This document shows, piece by piece, positions 23,202-34,385 of a stretch of 64,000 nucleotides of DNA (positions within the stretch are counted from its first letter, which is position 1; each line of letters opens with the position of its first letter). The DNA comes from Linum tenue (lineage: Eukaryota; Streptophyta; Magnoliopsida; Malpighiales; Linaceae), in contig CAMGYJ010000005.1 of assembly GCA_946122785.1 (NCBI GenBank), positions 78,300,547 through 78,364,546 of the forward strand, given 5' to 3'. Made by a program: the position numbers and the translations under genes. The notes under the pieces are model-generated. The model made no database searches, was not told the DNA's origin, and worked only from the letters and a program-made list of their open reading frames with translations.

Positions 23202-23450
23202 ACACCGCGTTACGTCTCGTCGTCCGGTGTCCTACCCTAGTATGCCAACCGCGTTACGTCTTGTCGTCCGGTTGCATACCCAAACTCGGTAATGGCACTG
23301 CGTTACGTCTCGCCGTCCAGTTCATGCCCGGTCCACTACTGCGTTACGTCTCGCCATCCAGTAGTGACCCCAACATACTCGATCGACTGCTGCGTTACGT
23401 CTCATCGTTCAGCAGTGATCCGACCATCTATTGCGTCCAGTAGTGGCCCA
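23202..23450. repeat. Array of five to six hairpins with constant loop and varying stems
   Basis: Five units share the 17-nt loop CGTTACGTCTCGYCRTY or a close variant. Arms (left/right): ACACCG 23202-23207 / CGGTGT 23225-23230; CAACCG 23246-23251 / CGGTTG 23269-23274; ACTG 23297-23300 / CAGT 23318-23321; CACTACTG 23334-23341 / CAGTAGTG 23359-23366; ACTGCTG 23386-23392 / CAGCAGT 23410-23416. Stem sequence differs each time but pairs perfectly, and stems often extend further with bulges. A sixth, degenerate unit follows at about 23424-23448. Confidence 0.9.
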
Positions 23451-24541
23451 ACCGCTCGGGGGTTCATCTTACATACAAACATACATCACATACATAGCAC
23501 AACGCATACCTCCACCTTAAGTAGGCGGTGGGATGCCTCACACACATAATCACGCAAAGTCATAAATTAACTAAATAATAGCTTGAACGAAAAGGATAAA
23601 CTAAAAGACCTACGATAGAGATTTTATCCCCTTTACACTCACCTTGAAATGACAACGCAATTAACCTCCGAGCAATGTGGCCTGGTATCTCGATATGCCA
23701 TCATAATCCTCTTGCTCCCATCATCCATGGTAACTCCATCACCTCGATACATGATTTATCAAACCAGATAACCATCACTACCAGGAGATTGGATTGCTTA
23801 CCCATTAAGCTACTACTCAATTTCCAATGCCTTTCTTCATATAACCTACGTGTCTTATACCTATGCATTTCCATGCCCACCTCTCTTTAGTATTTGTAAT
23901 GGGAAACCATCCATTTACTTACGTCGCTCATCCTTGATTCTTAAACCCCACCTATGTTAATCCATCTTCACGTATAACATTGTACCGATCTAATTGCTCC
24001 ACAAAATCTCTTAGCATCTAAGTGGTATTTAGCACATTGTAATTCGCCTAGCTAAATATAACCGAGGGATCACCCATATGAGATTGTATCTTAGGTAGAA
24101 CGTATTACCTCAGTTGTCTAACCGTCCAAATATTGACTCCTTGAACAAAGGATGGTCCTTCTCCAATTAACCACCCTGCTTCTCAACCATCGCCTTTTAT
24201 TGACGATTGCGGCCGACTTCAGCTGCGGTGATGCGTCCAGACAGCTTCACCCGCAATCGTACACACATGTCCTGCGCGTCCAGGCTTCATGCACTGGCAA
24301 CAAATTTCTATCAACGCCACCGCTCCATTTAATCTTCTCTAGCGGCCGTAATGGAAAAGGCACTTTCCATTTATTCTTCGCTAATGGGTTCTGATTTTAA
24401 GGTCTCAACTGCCGCCTCCACGGTATTCTATCGTCCCTTGCATCAGGTCAGCGAAAGCGAGGGAGAGGGTGGGGGTTGTTTATTTATTTGATTGTCTTCC
24501 ATTGCTGAAGGCAAAGAGGAAACGTGATGATGATTATCATG

Positions 24542-24565
24542 TTAATAATAATAGTAATAGTAGTA

Positions 24566-24604
<39 letters not shown>

Positions 24605-24605
24605 T
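24542..24605. repeat. (AAT)n microsatellite
   Basis: A run of TAA/TAG trinucleotides, pure AAT over its right half, inside solo LTR copy A near its right end. Confidence 0.95.
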
Positions 24606-24691
24606 ATTTAATGGTTGCAATCCTTCGTACGTAATCATCAATCCAACCGATCGGTTGAACCTAGACTCAAATATCGGGGCGTTACATCTAG

Positions 24692-24925
24692 CTTAATGGG
24701 TTATTTTTGTTTTAAGTCGGTTTACTTTGAAGACAGACTATTATTATTGAATTTCAGAAAGCTTTTGCTTGTTTCCTTTGTGGATTTTACCCTAAATACT
24801 CTATTGAGAATTCTGGAGTGTTAGAGCGACTCTTATCAGTTAGGTATACACCCTAGTTGTGGCGAGCTACCTATATCAATTGCCCTTAATTCCGAGTTGA
24901 GATTGTCTGATCGATTCTTATCGAT
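24692..24925 (+). other. Probable 3' untranslated/LTR remnant of gypsy1
   Basis: With the 2.0-kb solo LTR removed, this T-rich stretch directly follows the gypsy1 stop codon, so it is likely the element's own 3' region. I cannot find a matching 5' LTR to prove it. Confidence 0.45.
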
Positions 24926-27900
24926 TGCCCCTTTTCACGAGTGAATTATGTCCGATGGATTTCCATCCTATCCTGGTTCTATCCTTTGGTTCGAATTGCT
25001 TGGGCTATGCGACTTTGATTGTATCAGGTACTGGCATAGGCAGGGTATGGGGTGTTCTGGATCTAAGCAATGGACGTGGACCCACAAGCAGATCTGAATG
25101 TCAGATCCTCAAACGAAAGTGGGATGGTACCCTGTTAAGAAGTACACATCCGCCTCCAAACAAGCGGCCTCGTACGCTAATAAAAACAAAAGTAGTCTGG
25201 TTGTTCTCCTTGCCGTCGCCGATTGACATGGATGAAGCAGACTGGTCGGAGGTAAACCAGTTGCCGCATGCTGTAGTTGGCCAAGTTGAAGGTCTCTCTA
25301 CTCAAAAAGTTGTGATCACCCCGGCGGGAGCTTGCTACTTTGCTGGGACCCACGCTGGTTATGTAGGTGTGGAGACGACGGTGGTGGAGGATATTTCCTC
25401 TTGCTCGCTGGCGACAGCTAATTGGCCCAAATCCGTTGATGTAGATCGACTAGGAAGTCGCCGAGAATTGGGCGGGCCGGTACGACATGTGATCCGGGAT
25501 TTTTGATACCTTCGATTGAGATACCCTGGACGTGGGAAAGGTGTTTTCTTAATTTTAAAAATGCGAAACCTATTCCCATCCAAACCCTAAAACCCTCATG
25601 CTCTACCATGACTATGTTTCCTAATTGGAAACCGAACTTGGCCTATTTCAAGTCACATCCCCGACCTGCTCCTCTTATTATACACCATAACGAGCGGTCT
25701 AGGGCATTATTGGCAAGCAGTGGCAATATCACCAGGCAGAGTCCAAATTTCAGTAAGTTTTTAGAGGGTCAGAGTGTCTCGTTTACCTGGATTCCTTGCC
25801 CTTCTATTCACACTACGGTCTATGTTGCTCCCCCTGCCCCACTGTGATACCCGAGGATGGCAGTATCTGCCTCCGATCGGAAGTGACCAACGAAGGAGAG
25901 TTCTCTTTATAATTCTTTACGTGTTTAGCAGGATAACGACAACATGGTGAGGATAACAGACGACCAAGTGGTTCAGTTCTCGCTTGAGAAGGTGCAATAT
26001 GCTAAGTACCGCAGCTCTCGTTCTTTGCTGGGAAGGCTCTTCTTGGACATTCGATTCACGCCGAGGGAACTTTGTGATGCCTTGAATGTGCCTGGGCAGG
26101 GGAAGGGCAAGATTCAAGTTATGGAAACACGACATGGCTTGTTCGAATACGTGCACCCGAATGAGGCTACGAGGAATTGGGTGCTTAAATGCACGCCATG
26201 GGTGATTAAGGGTAGAATCCTCCACCTGCGATCATGGACTCTCACCATCAATAAGAATTTTTTTGATGATCTAGCTATAGTCCCATTTCGAGTCCAATTG
26301 TGGATAATGAAGGAGGATTGTTGCACCCTATAATTTGGACGGAAGGCAGCAAGTGTTACTATTGGAAAGGTTTTGGAAGCGAGATTTTTTGCCTGCCAGG
26401 AGACGGACCAGAGCTTCGTGAAAGTTTGAGCACTAATCGATTTCACTAAGCCTCTCCGCTCACAGCTCATGGCAACAAATGAGAAGACATGGCATTTCTG
26501 GGTGTCTCTCAAATATGAACACCTCCCGAGCTTTTGTTTTCGCCGTGGAAGGGTCGAACACTTGCTGCGTGAGTGCAATTTTGAACTTCCTATTAGAAAA
26601 TAGAGGTTTGGCCTTCATATGTCCTCGAAAAAATTGGGCACAAAAATCTATGCTGCTGATGACGAACACCCATCCTCTGTCTGGGTGAATAAGGAGTTAC
26701 AGGCAGCAAGAGGCGATATGGGCGAGCCATCTTGCCAGATGAATCAGGAGGTGGTTCACGACATAGAGGTCACCAAGAAGGAAGATAAGAACCATCGTCT
26801 TGTGATGGTAGGGAGGTCCAGCTGCCAGCGAACTGAGGTTGGGAGTACAACTACAAGAGGAAGAAGCCCTATAGGTTCGCGGTCTCCAAAACTATTTGAA
26901 CGTCGCGCGGTGTTGGCCAAGCAGGTTCCAAGGAGGCTGGGAGGGAGACCCGTATGATGCATGTGTTGCCTCGTAAATAGGCGGGGAAGGTGCAATCTAG
27001 TGAGGAGAACGTTCAGCTGTCGGATGGCGACCTGAACGGCCAAGTCGAGTCCAGCGTAGGCCAACGGGTCAGAAGGGTGTGCTGGCGAATGAAGTGGTGT
27101 CTGATGTGGGACTAGATCCATGGAAGCCTGCGGGAAAGGAGAAGGTTCATACCCATGCAGCTAAATTGGCTAGGGTGTAGCCTCCTCGACGTCATAAATT
27201 GGTGCTGGAGGAGTAAGATGATGAGCTGATTTCAACGAACTCCCACGTGGCTGTTGAGCATGTAAGTGTTGTTGTTCAACACATGGCTCGCAGTGCGGGA
27301 AATGGACGCCATGCCCATAGTCGTAAATCGACGAGTACTATCTTGACTGATCCTTGGGTGGCATCCCCGACCAGAACTATACGGCTCTGGAAGAAGGATG
27401 ATGTTCCTGAGGCAACTGAAGAGAACGGCTTGGACTTGGCGGACCGCAAGCGGAAAGGTAAGATGATCACGGAGGCGTCCGAAATGGAGGAGTGGCAGAC
27501 GACCCTCCAGAATGATGATCAGGAAGCTGATGATTCTGATGCTACTTTATCTGATGGAGTGGCTAGCCAATTTGAGCTCAAAAGTCAGGCTCCTTCCGCG
27601 GCTAATGCGGGTTGTCAACCTATCTTGTCAAGACGAGTTCGACAAGTGGTTCTTGCCTTTGAAGCCGGAGATATGGGCTCTGCGGTGGATGTTGGAGCGG
27701 ACGACCAGGGAAATAGTGTTGGGATGACTAACAAACTGGATGATTACGACTCTAATGCCACTGTCCAGGGTATAGGAGGGAATAAGAGCTCTTTTTGGGA
27801 AGTTGCTGGGGAATTGGAAGAGAATCCCACTCTGAAAAAACAATTTGCGGAGGATGTTGAAGACGATTACTAGGAAACTGTGGAGGAAGCCAACTTGAAA
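24926..27900 (+). pseudogene. LINE ORF1 remnant (DUF4283 and CCHC region)
   Basis: Several broken frames together form a plant L1 ORF1. A Pro/Ser-rich N-terminal part (25222-25847) comes first. A DUF4283-type RNA-binding domain follows at 25944-26330 (RSLLGRLFLDIRFTPRELCDALN, WVLKCTPWVIKGRILHLRSW). A CCHC_4-type knuckle then lies near 26515-26575 (YEHLPSFCFRRGRVEHLLREC, with the second Cys replaced by Arg). A long acidic tail follows (27247-27873). Stops at about 26330 and 26408 and frame changes show it is inactive. It sits immediately before ORF2 in the same orientation. Confidence 0.82.
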
Positions 27901-30664
27901 TGGCCCCAGGAGCATAAATGAAACTATTGGCATGGAATGTGAGAGGAATGAGACCCTCCCTCACATTTCAAACTGCAGTAGGTTTAGTTCATTCGAATAT
28001 CCCGGAGCTTGTCTTCTTGTCGGAAATAAGATTGAGCCGGAGAGTAGTCTCTTGTCGCATATGGGGTTTAGGATTTCAGCTTTCTCAGTGCTTTTTTTGT
28101 TTATGTAGTCGATGCATCTGGTGGTCTAGTTGTAGCGTGGTCCCCCAAAGCTGATGCTTCTGTGTTTTATCATTCGAATTTTTTCATTTGCACTCGTATT
28201 AATGAAGGGAATTTTCCTTATGTGGTGGTTTGTGTTTACATTAGTTGTATTGAGACAATAAAAGCTAGCCAGCTCGATCATATTTGTGATGACATTCAAT
28301 TACCTTACATGGTAATAGGCGATTGCAACACCACTTTGCATGCGGGCGAAAAGGATGGGGTTGACCCTTTGAATGTGAGTCAATCGATTGCCCTTCATTA
28401 TTTTATCCAGCACTTGGGTCTCCATGACCCTGGGTACCAAGGTGATCCGTTCACTTGGACAAATAAAAGGATGGGTCAAGCTTGTATTCGTGAAAGGCTA
28501 GATCGTGCCCTTTTCTCCCAAACTTGGATTGATCATTACCCCGATATCTTTGTTAAACACTTCACGGATCAGGGGTCTGATAATAGAGCTATGCTCTTAT
28601 CGGATAAATCCTATCCCCGGAATAGTCGACCTCTCTTCCGCTTGACGCTCGGTGGGCGGATAATCCGTAGGTCAGGGCTATGGTGAACTATGTTTGGGAA
28701 GAGGAAATTCAGGGCTCACCTATGTACAAACTTTGGACCGGACTGAAGCGGCTCTCCCATTTGTTCTATGATTGGAGTAGGGCGGGGACCACAAACTCCT
28801 TACGCAACATCAAAACCCTTCAGGCTGAGATAGATCGCATTAAACAACAAATTCCAGTTAATTGGGATGAAGGGCAAGTACTGGAGAATGATCTTAGCCA
28901 TCAATGGGAGGCGGAAGAAATCTACTGGCAGTAAAAGTCCAAGGTGCGTTGGTTAAAAAAGGTGATCAAAATATATCATATTTCCATACGATCACTAGAG
29001 CCAAAAGAAAACATAGTTTTGTGGCTGGTCTACGGAATGATGATGGTGATTGGATTATGGAGGAAAAGAGAAATTTGGATATTGCCACAGATTTCTAGCA
29101 AACCCTTCTCACTTCGGAGAACCAAATTCTGAACATAAGATCCAGGGCGGATGGCTTGCCACTTCCGCGGAAGGTCACTAATGAAATGAATGCACACCTC
29201 ACGACGGAAGTCCTGCCCATTGAAGTTCGCCGCGAAGTCTTCTCTATGCTAGCAAAGCAGACACCTAGTTCTTATGGATTTACTGGGAAATTTTTTAAAT
29301 ATTTTTCGGACATTGTTGGCGAGTCGGTGGTGGATGTTGTCTTCTCGTTCTTTTGAAGGAACCGGATTTTATGAATCTTCAACCATACTTGATTTACTTT
29401 GATCCCAAAAGTTGATAATGTAGAGTCCATTTTCCAGTTGTGGCCGATAAACTTATGCCAGTTTGTGTATAAGGTTATAAAAAAAAATCATGACTGAAAG
29501 GCTGGCCCAAATTCTCCCGCAGCAAATCTCGGAGGGCCAGAATACATTTTGCCAGAGAAAGACAAATGGTTGAGAATGTGCTTCTAGGGCACGAACTTAT
29601 GCATTATCTGAAAATTAAGAACCGTGGGAGGAAAGGGTACATGGATCTAAAGTTTGAAATGGAAAATGCCTATGATAGAGTCGAATGGCCCTTTCTCTTT
29701 GAGCCCTTGGCCAAGTAAGGTTTCAGCCGGAATCGGATTGGCTGGATATAGGACTGCCTCCGTTCGTCGTCATTCTCCATTCTGATGAATGGTACGCCAC
29801 ATGGTTTTTTCAAACCCACTCGCGGACTTCATTAGTCTGACCCACTTTCCCCTCTCTTATTTGTTTTATGCACAGAAGGGTTTGTGGTCCTTCTCTGTAA
29901 AGCCATTTCAGAGGGTAAAATGGAGGGTGTGAAAGTGGCGCCTCGGGTCCCTAGGATCTCTTGCTTGTTTTTTGCAGATGACTCGTATTTATTTATTCGA
30001 TGCTCTTTGCAACAATGCGAGAATCTGATTGAGGTACTCAATGAATATGAGGAACTAAGTGGGTAACGAGATAACCTGGGGAAATCGATGGTCTGTTTCA
30101 GTAAGAACGTGTCAATCCCGGACCAGGAATTCCTAGCCCAAATTTTGGGGTGGGAGCGGTGGGAGTACATGATAAGTATCTGGGACTACCTACCCTTATC
30201 ACACAGTCTAAATTGGCTAATTTTCGTTTTGTTGAGGAACGGGTGATGGCACGCCTCCAAGGGTGGGCCATGTGGACATTGTCCTCGGCGGATAAGAAAA
30301 CTTTGATTAAATCAGTTGCCTCAGCTCTATCGTTGCTCATTATGTCTTGTTTTAAACTACCGCTCACTTTTTGTTGAATGTTGGATAGGTTGGTGTCACG
30401 ATTTAGTGGGGAGTGGAGGATGGGCATTCTCGCATAAGATGGATGTCTTGGCGTAAGATGTGTCGTAGCAAGCATGAGGGAGGGATGGGCTTCCACCGGT
30501 TTGAGCACTTCAATCAGGCTTTATTAGCCAAGATTGGGTGGTGAATACTGAATGAACCCTAGTCCCTCCTTGCTCAGTTGTATAAAGAGAAGTATTTTCC
30601 TAATTGCACTTTCCTCACTGCTACTGTGCGCTCTCGTCCTTCCTGGGGTTGGCAGAGCATCCTG

Positions 30665-31925
30665 TATAGGCGCACTAAAACACAACACCAAACCGCAGTC
30701 CGGAAATGCAGAATAGTGGCAAGTTCTATTTATCAACCCGGGGTCTAGATCTACTGCCTACTCCGTGATTATCTATTATCTAGCAAACTAAGTCGAGTGA
30801 CTGTGATTTTAAGCAAAAGCAGTAAGAAAGCAGGAAATGGTTCGAAGTTCTTAAGAAGGGGAACAATCACTCGGGAATGAGTCCCCCTAGCTCCTTAGTT
30901 AGGTAAAAGTTGTAATTACCTTTGGTTTATTTACTGTAGATTAAATTGCGGAAGATCCGACAGTAGCTTGGAATCTCTTAAGCTGACCAAAACCTCTCAG
31001 ACAGGCTAACCGGCAGGCGACTAGCCTTCACCAAGATGGACTGCCGAGGCAATAAACACAAAACTCCACTACTGGAATTGGATTCCAGTACAAAGCAGTG
31101 AATCGACTAAATCTCGTATAATCGATTCACTACTAGCGATTGAAGAAGCTCTAACAACCTAATTAGATTCTATCTATCTTAGGTTGCAGCAGAAATTAGG
31201 AAAATTTGATCAGGCTTCAATTGGCTCAATCAAAACACTTCAATCGATTATAATCAAGCAGTATCACAAACCAAAAGTCATTACAATCGATATCCCTAAC
31301 ACATGGAACTAGGGTTCTTCATACCCAAGTGAGAGAGGGTTCTACTCCATAGAGAGAGAGAGGGAAACAGAAAACAAAGCAGTCATACTCATCAAGATGG
31401 GAACAATCTGCTCTGAGATGATGATCTTCACTCCAAGGATGAAATCCAAGCTTGATTGATGAAACCCAGCTCCAAAATCACCTCTAGGGTGTGTTCTTCA
31501 CACTTTCTCTCTCTAGGACTCTGCTTCTAGCTCTGAAAATTGATCCCCTCTTCAAAAGACCCGAAATTGGTTTAAAACCCAGAATTTCCCGACTACACGG
31601 TCAGGCCACACGGCCGTGTAGAATTTCCAGCTGCCCGTGTGGAAGTGCAAAACGCCGCATTTCACATAAGTGGCTTCATGCACACTGCACGCCGTGTGAA
31701 ATCTCGGCCTGCTCGTGTGAAGGTCTCGGTGATTTCCACACGGCCACAAGGGGTCCATTACACGGCCAGTGCGGTTTGCCAGCGCAAAAGGATTCCACAC
31801 GGCCACGCCACACGGTCGTGTGGTTTTTAGGTCTGGCCGTGTGGTTTCCCCGCTTCCTGTCAATCGTTCCAACTCCGTCCAATCGACCCCGAACTCGTGC
31901 CCGAACCTTCCCTCGTCATACTTTC
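30665..31925 (+). mobile_element. Truncated LTR, relative of the 17.9-19.3 kb solo LTR, inside the LINE
   Basis: From about 30665 the sequence matches the 17938-19289 LTR in order and orientation. Shared phrases include 'attatctagcaaacta', 'gttgtaattaccttt', 'gcggaagatcc', 'gcttggaatctcttaagctgacc', 'ctagccttcacc' and 'catggaactagggtt'. The tail of about 200 bp that ends copy 1 is missing; the LINE resumes at about 31925. The exact left edge is uncertain and I see no clean target duplication, so the 3' end was probably lost in a deletion. Confidence 0.8.
31590..31850. repeat. Cluster of CACACGGCCGTGTG-type palindromes
   Basis: At least eight full or half sites of CACACGG(C/T)CGTGTG occur within about 260 bp (for example near 31609, 31638, 31737, 31769, 31797, 31809, 31835). 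The homologous LTR at 17938-19289 has only a few (18858, 18886, 18908). Confidence 0.85.
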
Positions 31926-32312
31926 CCTCTCTTTCTCAAAAAATATCTGGCTATCATTGAGAATCCGCAACAAGTCATGGCGTTAGTGGTTGTATTATGG
32001 CGGATTTGGAAATCTCGTAACTGGGTTGTCTTTGAAGACAAACAGTTCGGGATTCGAGCTCTGATGAGGCAATACTATCAGCAGTTGTATTAGTGGAGTA
32101 ATCTGCCTAAGGACAAGGTGGTGAGTACCCTTGTGTCTGGGGTGGGCGATGCGCAGCCAGCCAGCCCTGGTTCCTTAGTCTGTAGTTGGGATGGAGTGAC
32201 GAGATGTGGGTCTCATTCAGTGGGAGGTATGGTGCTCCTAGACCAGGGTGGGTAGGTCATCTTCGTTACAGTTGTTCATTTCCCAGTGATAGACGACCCC
32301 ATGATCGTGGAA

Positions 32313-32830
32313 CTCTCTGTCACAAAAAATGGTTGCAGGCATCCCATGGTATCTGAAAACGCCATCGAAGAATAGCAATGCCACTTCAGCTGCTGTGTAT
32401 GGGTGCTTGAGGCTGAAGAAATGTGCAGCTTTGGTGAATCTATCAACAACCACCAAGAGAACCTTTTTGCCTTGAGAAGGCGGCAACCCTTCCATGAAAT
32501 CCATACTAACATCACGCTATGCTTGAGAGGGAATGTGAAGTTGCTGCAAGAGACCCGGTGAAGCAAAGGTTTCTGCCTTGCAACGCTGGCAAACATCACA
32601 GGCTGCCACCCAAGCCACTACTGCTGCCTTCATTCCCCTCCAGCAGAAGTGACCCTTAAGACGCTGATATGTTACTTGAGCACCCGAATGACCACCTACT
32701 GGAGAAGAATGAAGAGCTGAATAAGTTTGGCTCGCAAATGCCCAAAATTCACCACCACAATGGCGCCCCTGTAACGCAATATTCCCGAAGAAAAAGACCA
32801 CAAAGAGGGACCCTGCGAATTAACAGCAGC
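32313..32830 (-). pseudogene. Gypsy element 2: integrase remnant, 3'-truncated
   Basis: The minus strand reads an HHCC zinc finger (HSSPVGGHSGAQVTYQRLKG, FCWRGMKAAVVAWVAACDVCQRCKAE) and the integrase core (VSMDFMEGLPPSQGKKVLLV, VVDRFTKAAHFFSL, FRYHGMPATIFCDRE). It breaks off after the second catalytic Asp at the junction with the LINE. The C-terminal part and the 3' LTR are absent. Confidence 0.9.
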
Positions 32831-32910
32831 TGCAGCTATCAAATCATGGACCTCATCATCATTTTTGTAGGTCTGCTCGATCTCTACTAACCATTCCGGC
32901 ATAACTGTGG

Positions 32911-33399
32911 TCAGGGCATTGCAACTTCCTCCTGCCTCCCTATCTTTGAAAAGAAGAGACAAAGCATCAACAACTCCATTAAAGCGTCCCTTGCGATATT
33001 TAATCTGGAAGTCAAGTCCCATAAACTTAACCAAACCTTTTTTTTAATCGTCGTGTGAACTTTCTGGCCAAGCAAGAATTTTAGGCTCTCGTGGTTAGTA
33101 ACAATTGTGAAAGGTCTGCCTTCGAGATACTGGCGCCAGTGGTCGACAGCCATCAATAAAGCCAGGTATTCCTTCTCGTACGTGCTTAATCCCTGGTTTC
33201 TCACACCCAACGACTTACTGAAATAAGCCAGAGGCATGCCTCCTTGTGACAAGACAGCCCGTACCCCTGTACCACAAGTATCCGTTTCCAGGACAAAAGG
33301 CAGATCGAAGTTGGAAAGAGCCAAAACAGGAGCCTCACCCATAGCCGACTTGAGGGTAGTGAAAGCTTGTTCAACTACTTCATTCCAAAAGGAAACCAT
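32911..33399 (-). pseudogene. Gypsy element 2: RNase H remnant
   Basis: NEVVEQAFTTLKSAMGEAPV, FVLETDTCGTGVRAVLSQGG, PLAYFSKSLG and STYEKEYLALLMAVDHWRQYL are the normal RNase H blocks in order. 'ETDTCGTG' stands in place of the usual ETDASGxG. The domain runs into the integrase zinc finger with a frame change near 33040. Confidence 0.9.
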
Positions 33400-34035
33400 T
33401 CTTCGCCAGTAACTCAGTCAAAGCCCTGCTAATAGTTCCATACTGCTTCAAAAATTTGCGGTAGTATCCTATTAAACCCAGGAATCCCCTTATCCCCTTA
33501 ACATAAGTAGGTCGTGGCCAAGAATGCATTGCAACCACCTTGCTGGAATCCGTAGATACACCTTCCTCACTGATTACATGCCCCAAATATTCAATCTTTG
33601 ACTGCCAAAAAGAGCACTTTGAAGCTTTGGCATACAACCGATGATCACGAAGAAGCTGTAGAGCAATAGACAGATGCTGATAATGATCTTGGGCAGTTTT
33701 ACTGTACACAAGAATATCATCGAAGAAGACTAATATGAATCGCCTCAGATGCTTGCCAAAAACATGGTTCCATAACGCTTAAAAAGTGGCTGGAGCGTTG
33801 GTTACCCCAAAGGGCATCACCCTAAACTCGTAGTGGCCCTGGTGAGTGCGAAACACTGTCTTGTACTAGTCTTCAGGATGCATCCTTATTTGATGATAGC
33901 ATGCTCGAAAATCCAATTTAGAAAACATGACAGAACCTTGAAGTTCATCCAATAAATCCTCAATATGTGGTATGGGAAATTTGTCCTTGACTGTAACAGA
34001 GTTCAGCTCTCTATAATCAACACAGAATCGCCAAC
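33400..34035 (-). pseudogene. Gypsy element 2: reverse transcriptase remnant
   Basis: Reading the minus strand from 34035: [36 protein letters not shown], a stop in place of Trp or Gln, KTVFRTHQGHYEFRVMPFGV, and the catalytic box ILVFFDDILVYSKTAQDHYQ, which is intact. About 70 residues that normally precede WRFCVDYR are missing at the SINE-like insert. Confidence 0.92.
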
Positions 34036-34385
34036 AGGGGCGGAGCTAAGATTTCAAGATCGGGGGGGGGGGGGGGGGGGGGGGGCGAAAATAATTAAAT
34101 AAAAAAAGTATGATTATTTTAGAAGTTTTACTTCATTCTTTCTAAAGTTGTAGTAGCATCCCACTAGGTTTTGGGACTTGGAATTAATTAAACTAATTAA
34201 AAAGAGGTGGCCTTTTATTTGTACTCTCTCATAATAAATGGGGAGTTTCCTTTTGATTTGGGGAATTGTAGAGAGGGTAAAGCAGAATAAATGAAAGATG
34301 TGGTCCCGTGGATCGAACCCATGTACCCGAAAACACAAGTAAAGTTTGATTTCCATTAGACCACATATCTATATGGTCAAAAGGA
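34036..34385 (-). mobile_element. SINE-like insert with tRNA-type promoter boxes and a 24-G run
   Basis: On the minus strand, TGGTCTAATGG (34363-34353) resembles a pol III A box and GGGTTCGATCC (34320-34310) is a perfect B box. Their spacing of about 32 bp is tRNA-like. The other end, 'aggggcggagctaag' at 34036 on plus, is followed by 24 consecutive G at 34062-34085. It interrupts gypsy2 between protease and RT. I did not find a clean target duplication, and flanking gypsy sequence appears deleted. Confidence 0.55.

Larger units (their letters stand above)
22679..24686 (-). mobile_element. 2.0-kb solo LTR, copy A (TGTAA...TTACA)
   Basis: The 2008-bp insert runs from TGTAATGACCCG to CGGGGCGTTACA and is flanked by the perfect 5-bp duplication TCTAG (22674-22678 and 24687-24691). 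It has no retroviral-type proteins. Its left part is homologous, in reverse orientation, to the right end of the copy at 52736-54725; the strand given is relative to that copy. TG...CA ends and 5-bp duplications fit a solo LTR of a Ty3/gypsy element; TGTAACACCCCG starts are common in Tekay/Del-type LTRs (from memory). It contains the hairpin array at 23202-23450 and an (AAT)n microsatellite. Confidence 0.88.
27918..32312 (+). pseudogene. LINE ORF2 remnant: endonuclease, RT, zinc region, RNase H (split by an LTR)
   Basis: ORF2 starts with the endonuclease (MKLLAWNVRGMRPSLTFQTA). It continues through VIGDCNTTLHAGEKDGVDPL and GDPFTWTNKRMGQACIRERLDRAL, then the RT (WLKKGDQNISYFHTITRAKRK, GYMDLKFEMENAYDRVEWPFL, and the catalytic box CLFFADDSYLF at about 29965). 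A zinc-binding region near 30640 reads RPSWGWQSILYRR and is interrupted by the LTR at about 30665-31925. It resumes as VVLWRIWKSRNWVVFEDKQ (about 31987), then the RNase H start (CSWDGVTRCGSHSVGGMVLL). The sequence stops abruptly at about 32312 against the minus-strand gypsy2. Many stops and frameshifts are present. Confidence 0.87.

Noticed and set aside
23202..23450. CRISPR-like array in the solo LTR
   Set aside because: Regular repeats with variable neighbours superficially resemble CRISPR. However, the variable parts are complementary stem arms, the host is a plant LTR and no cas genes exist.
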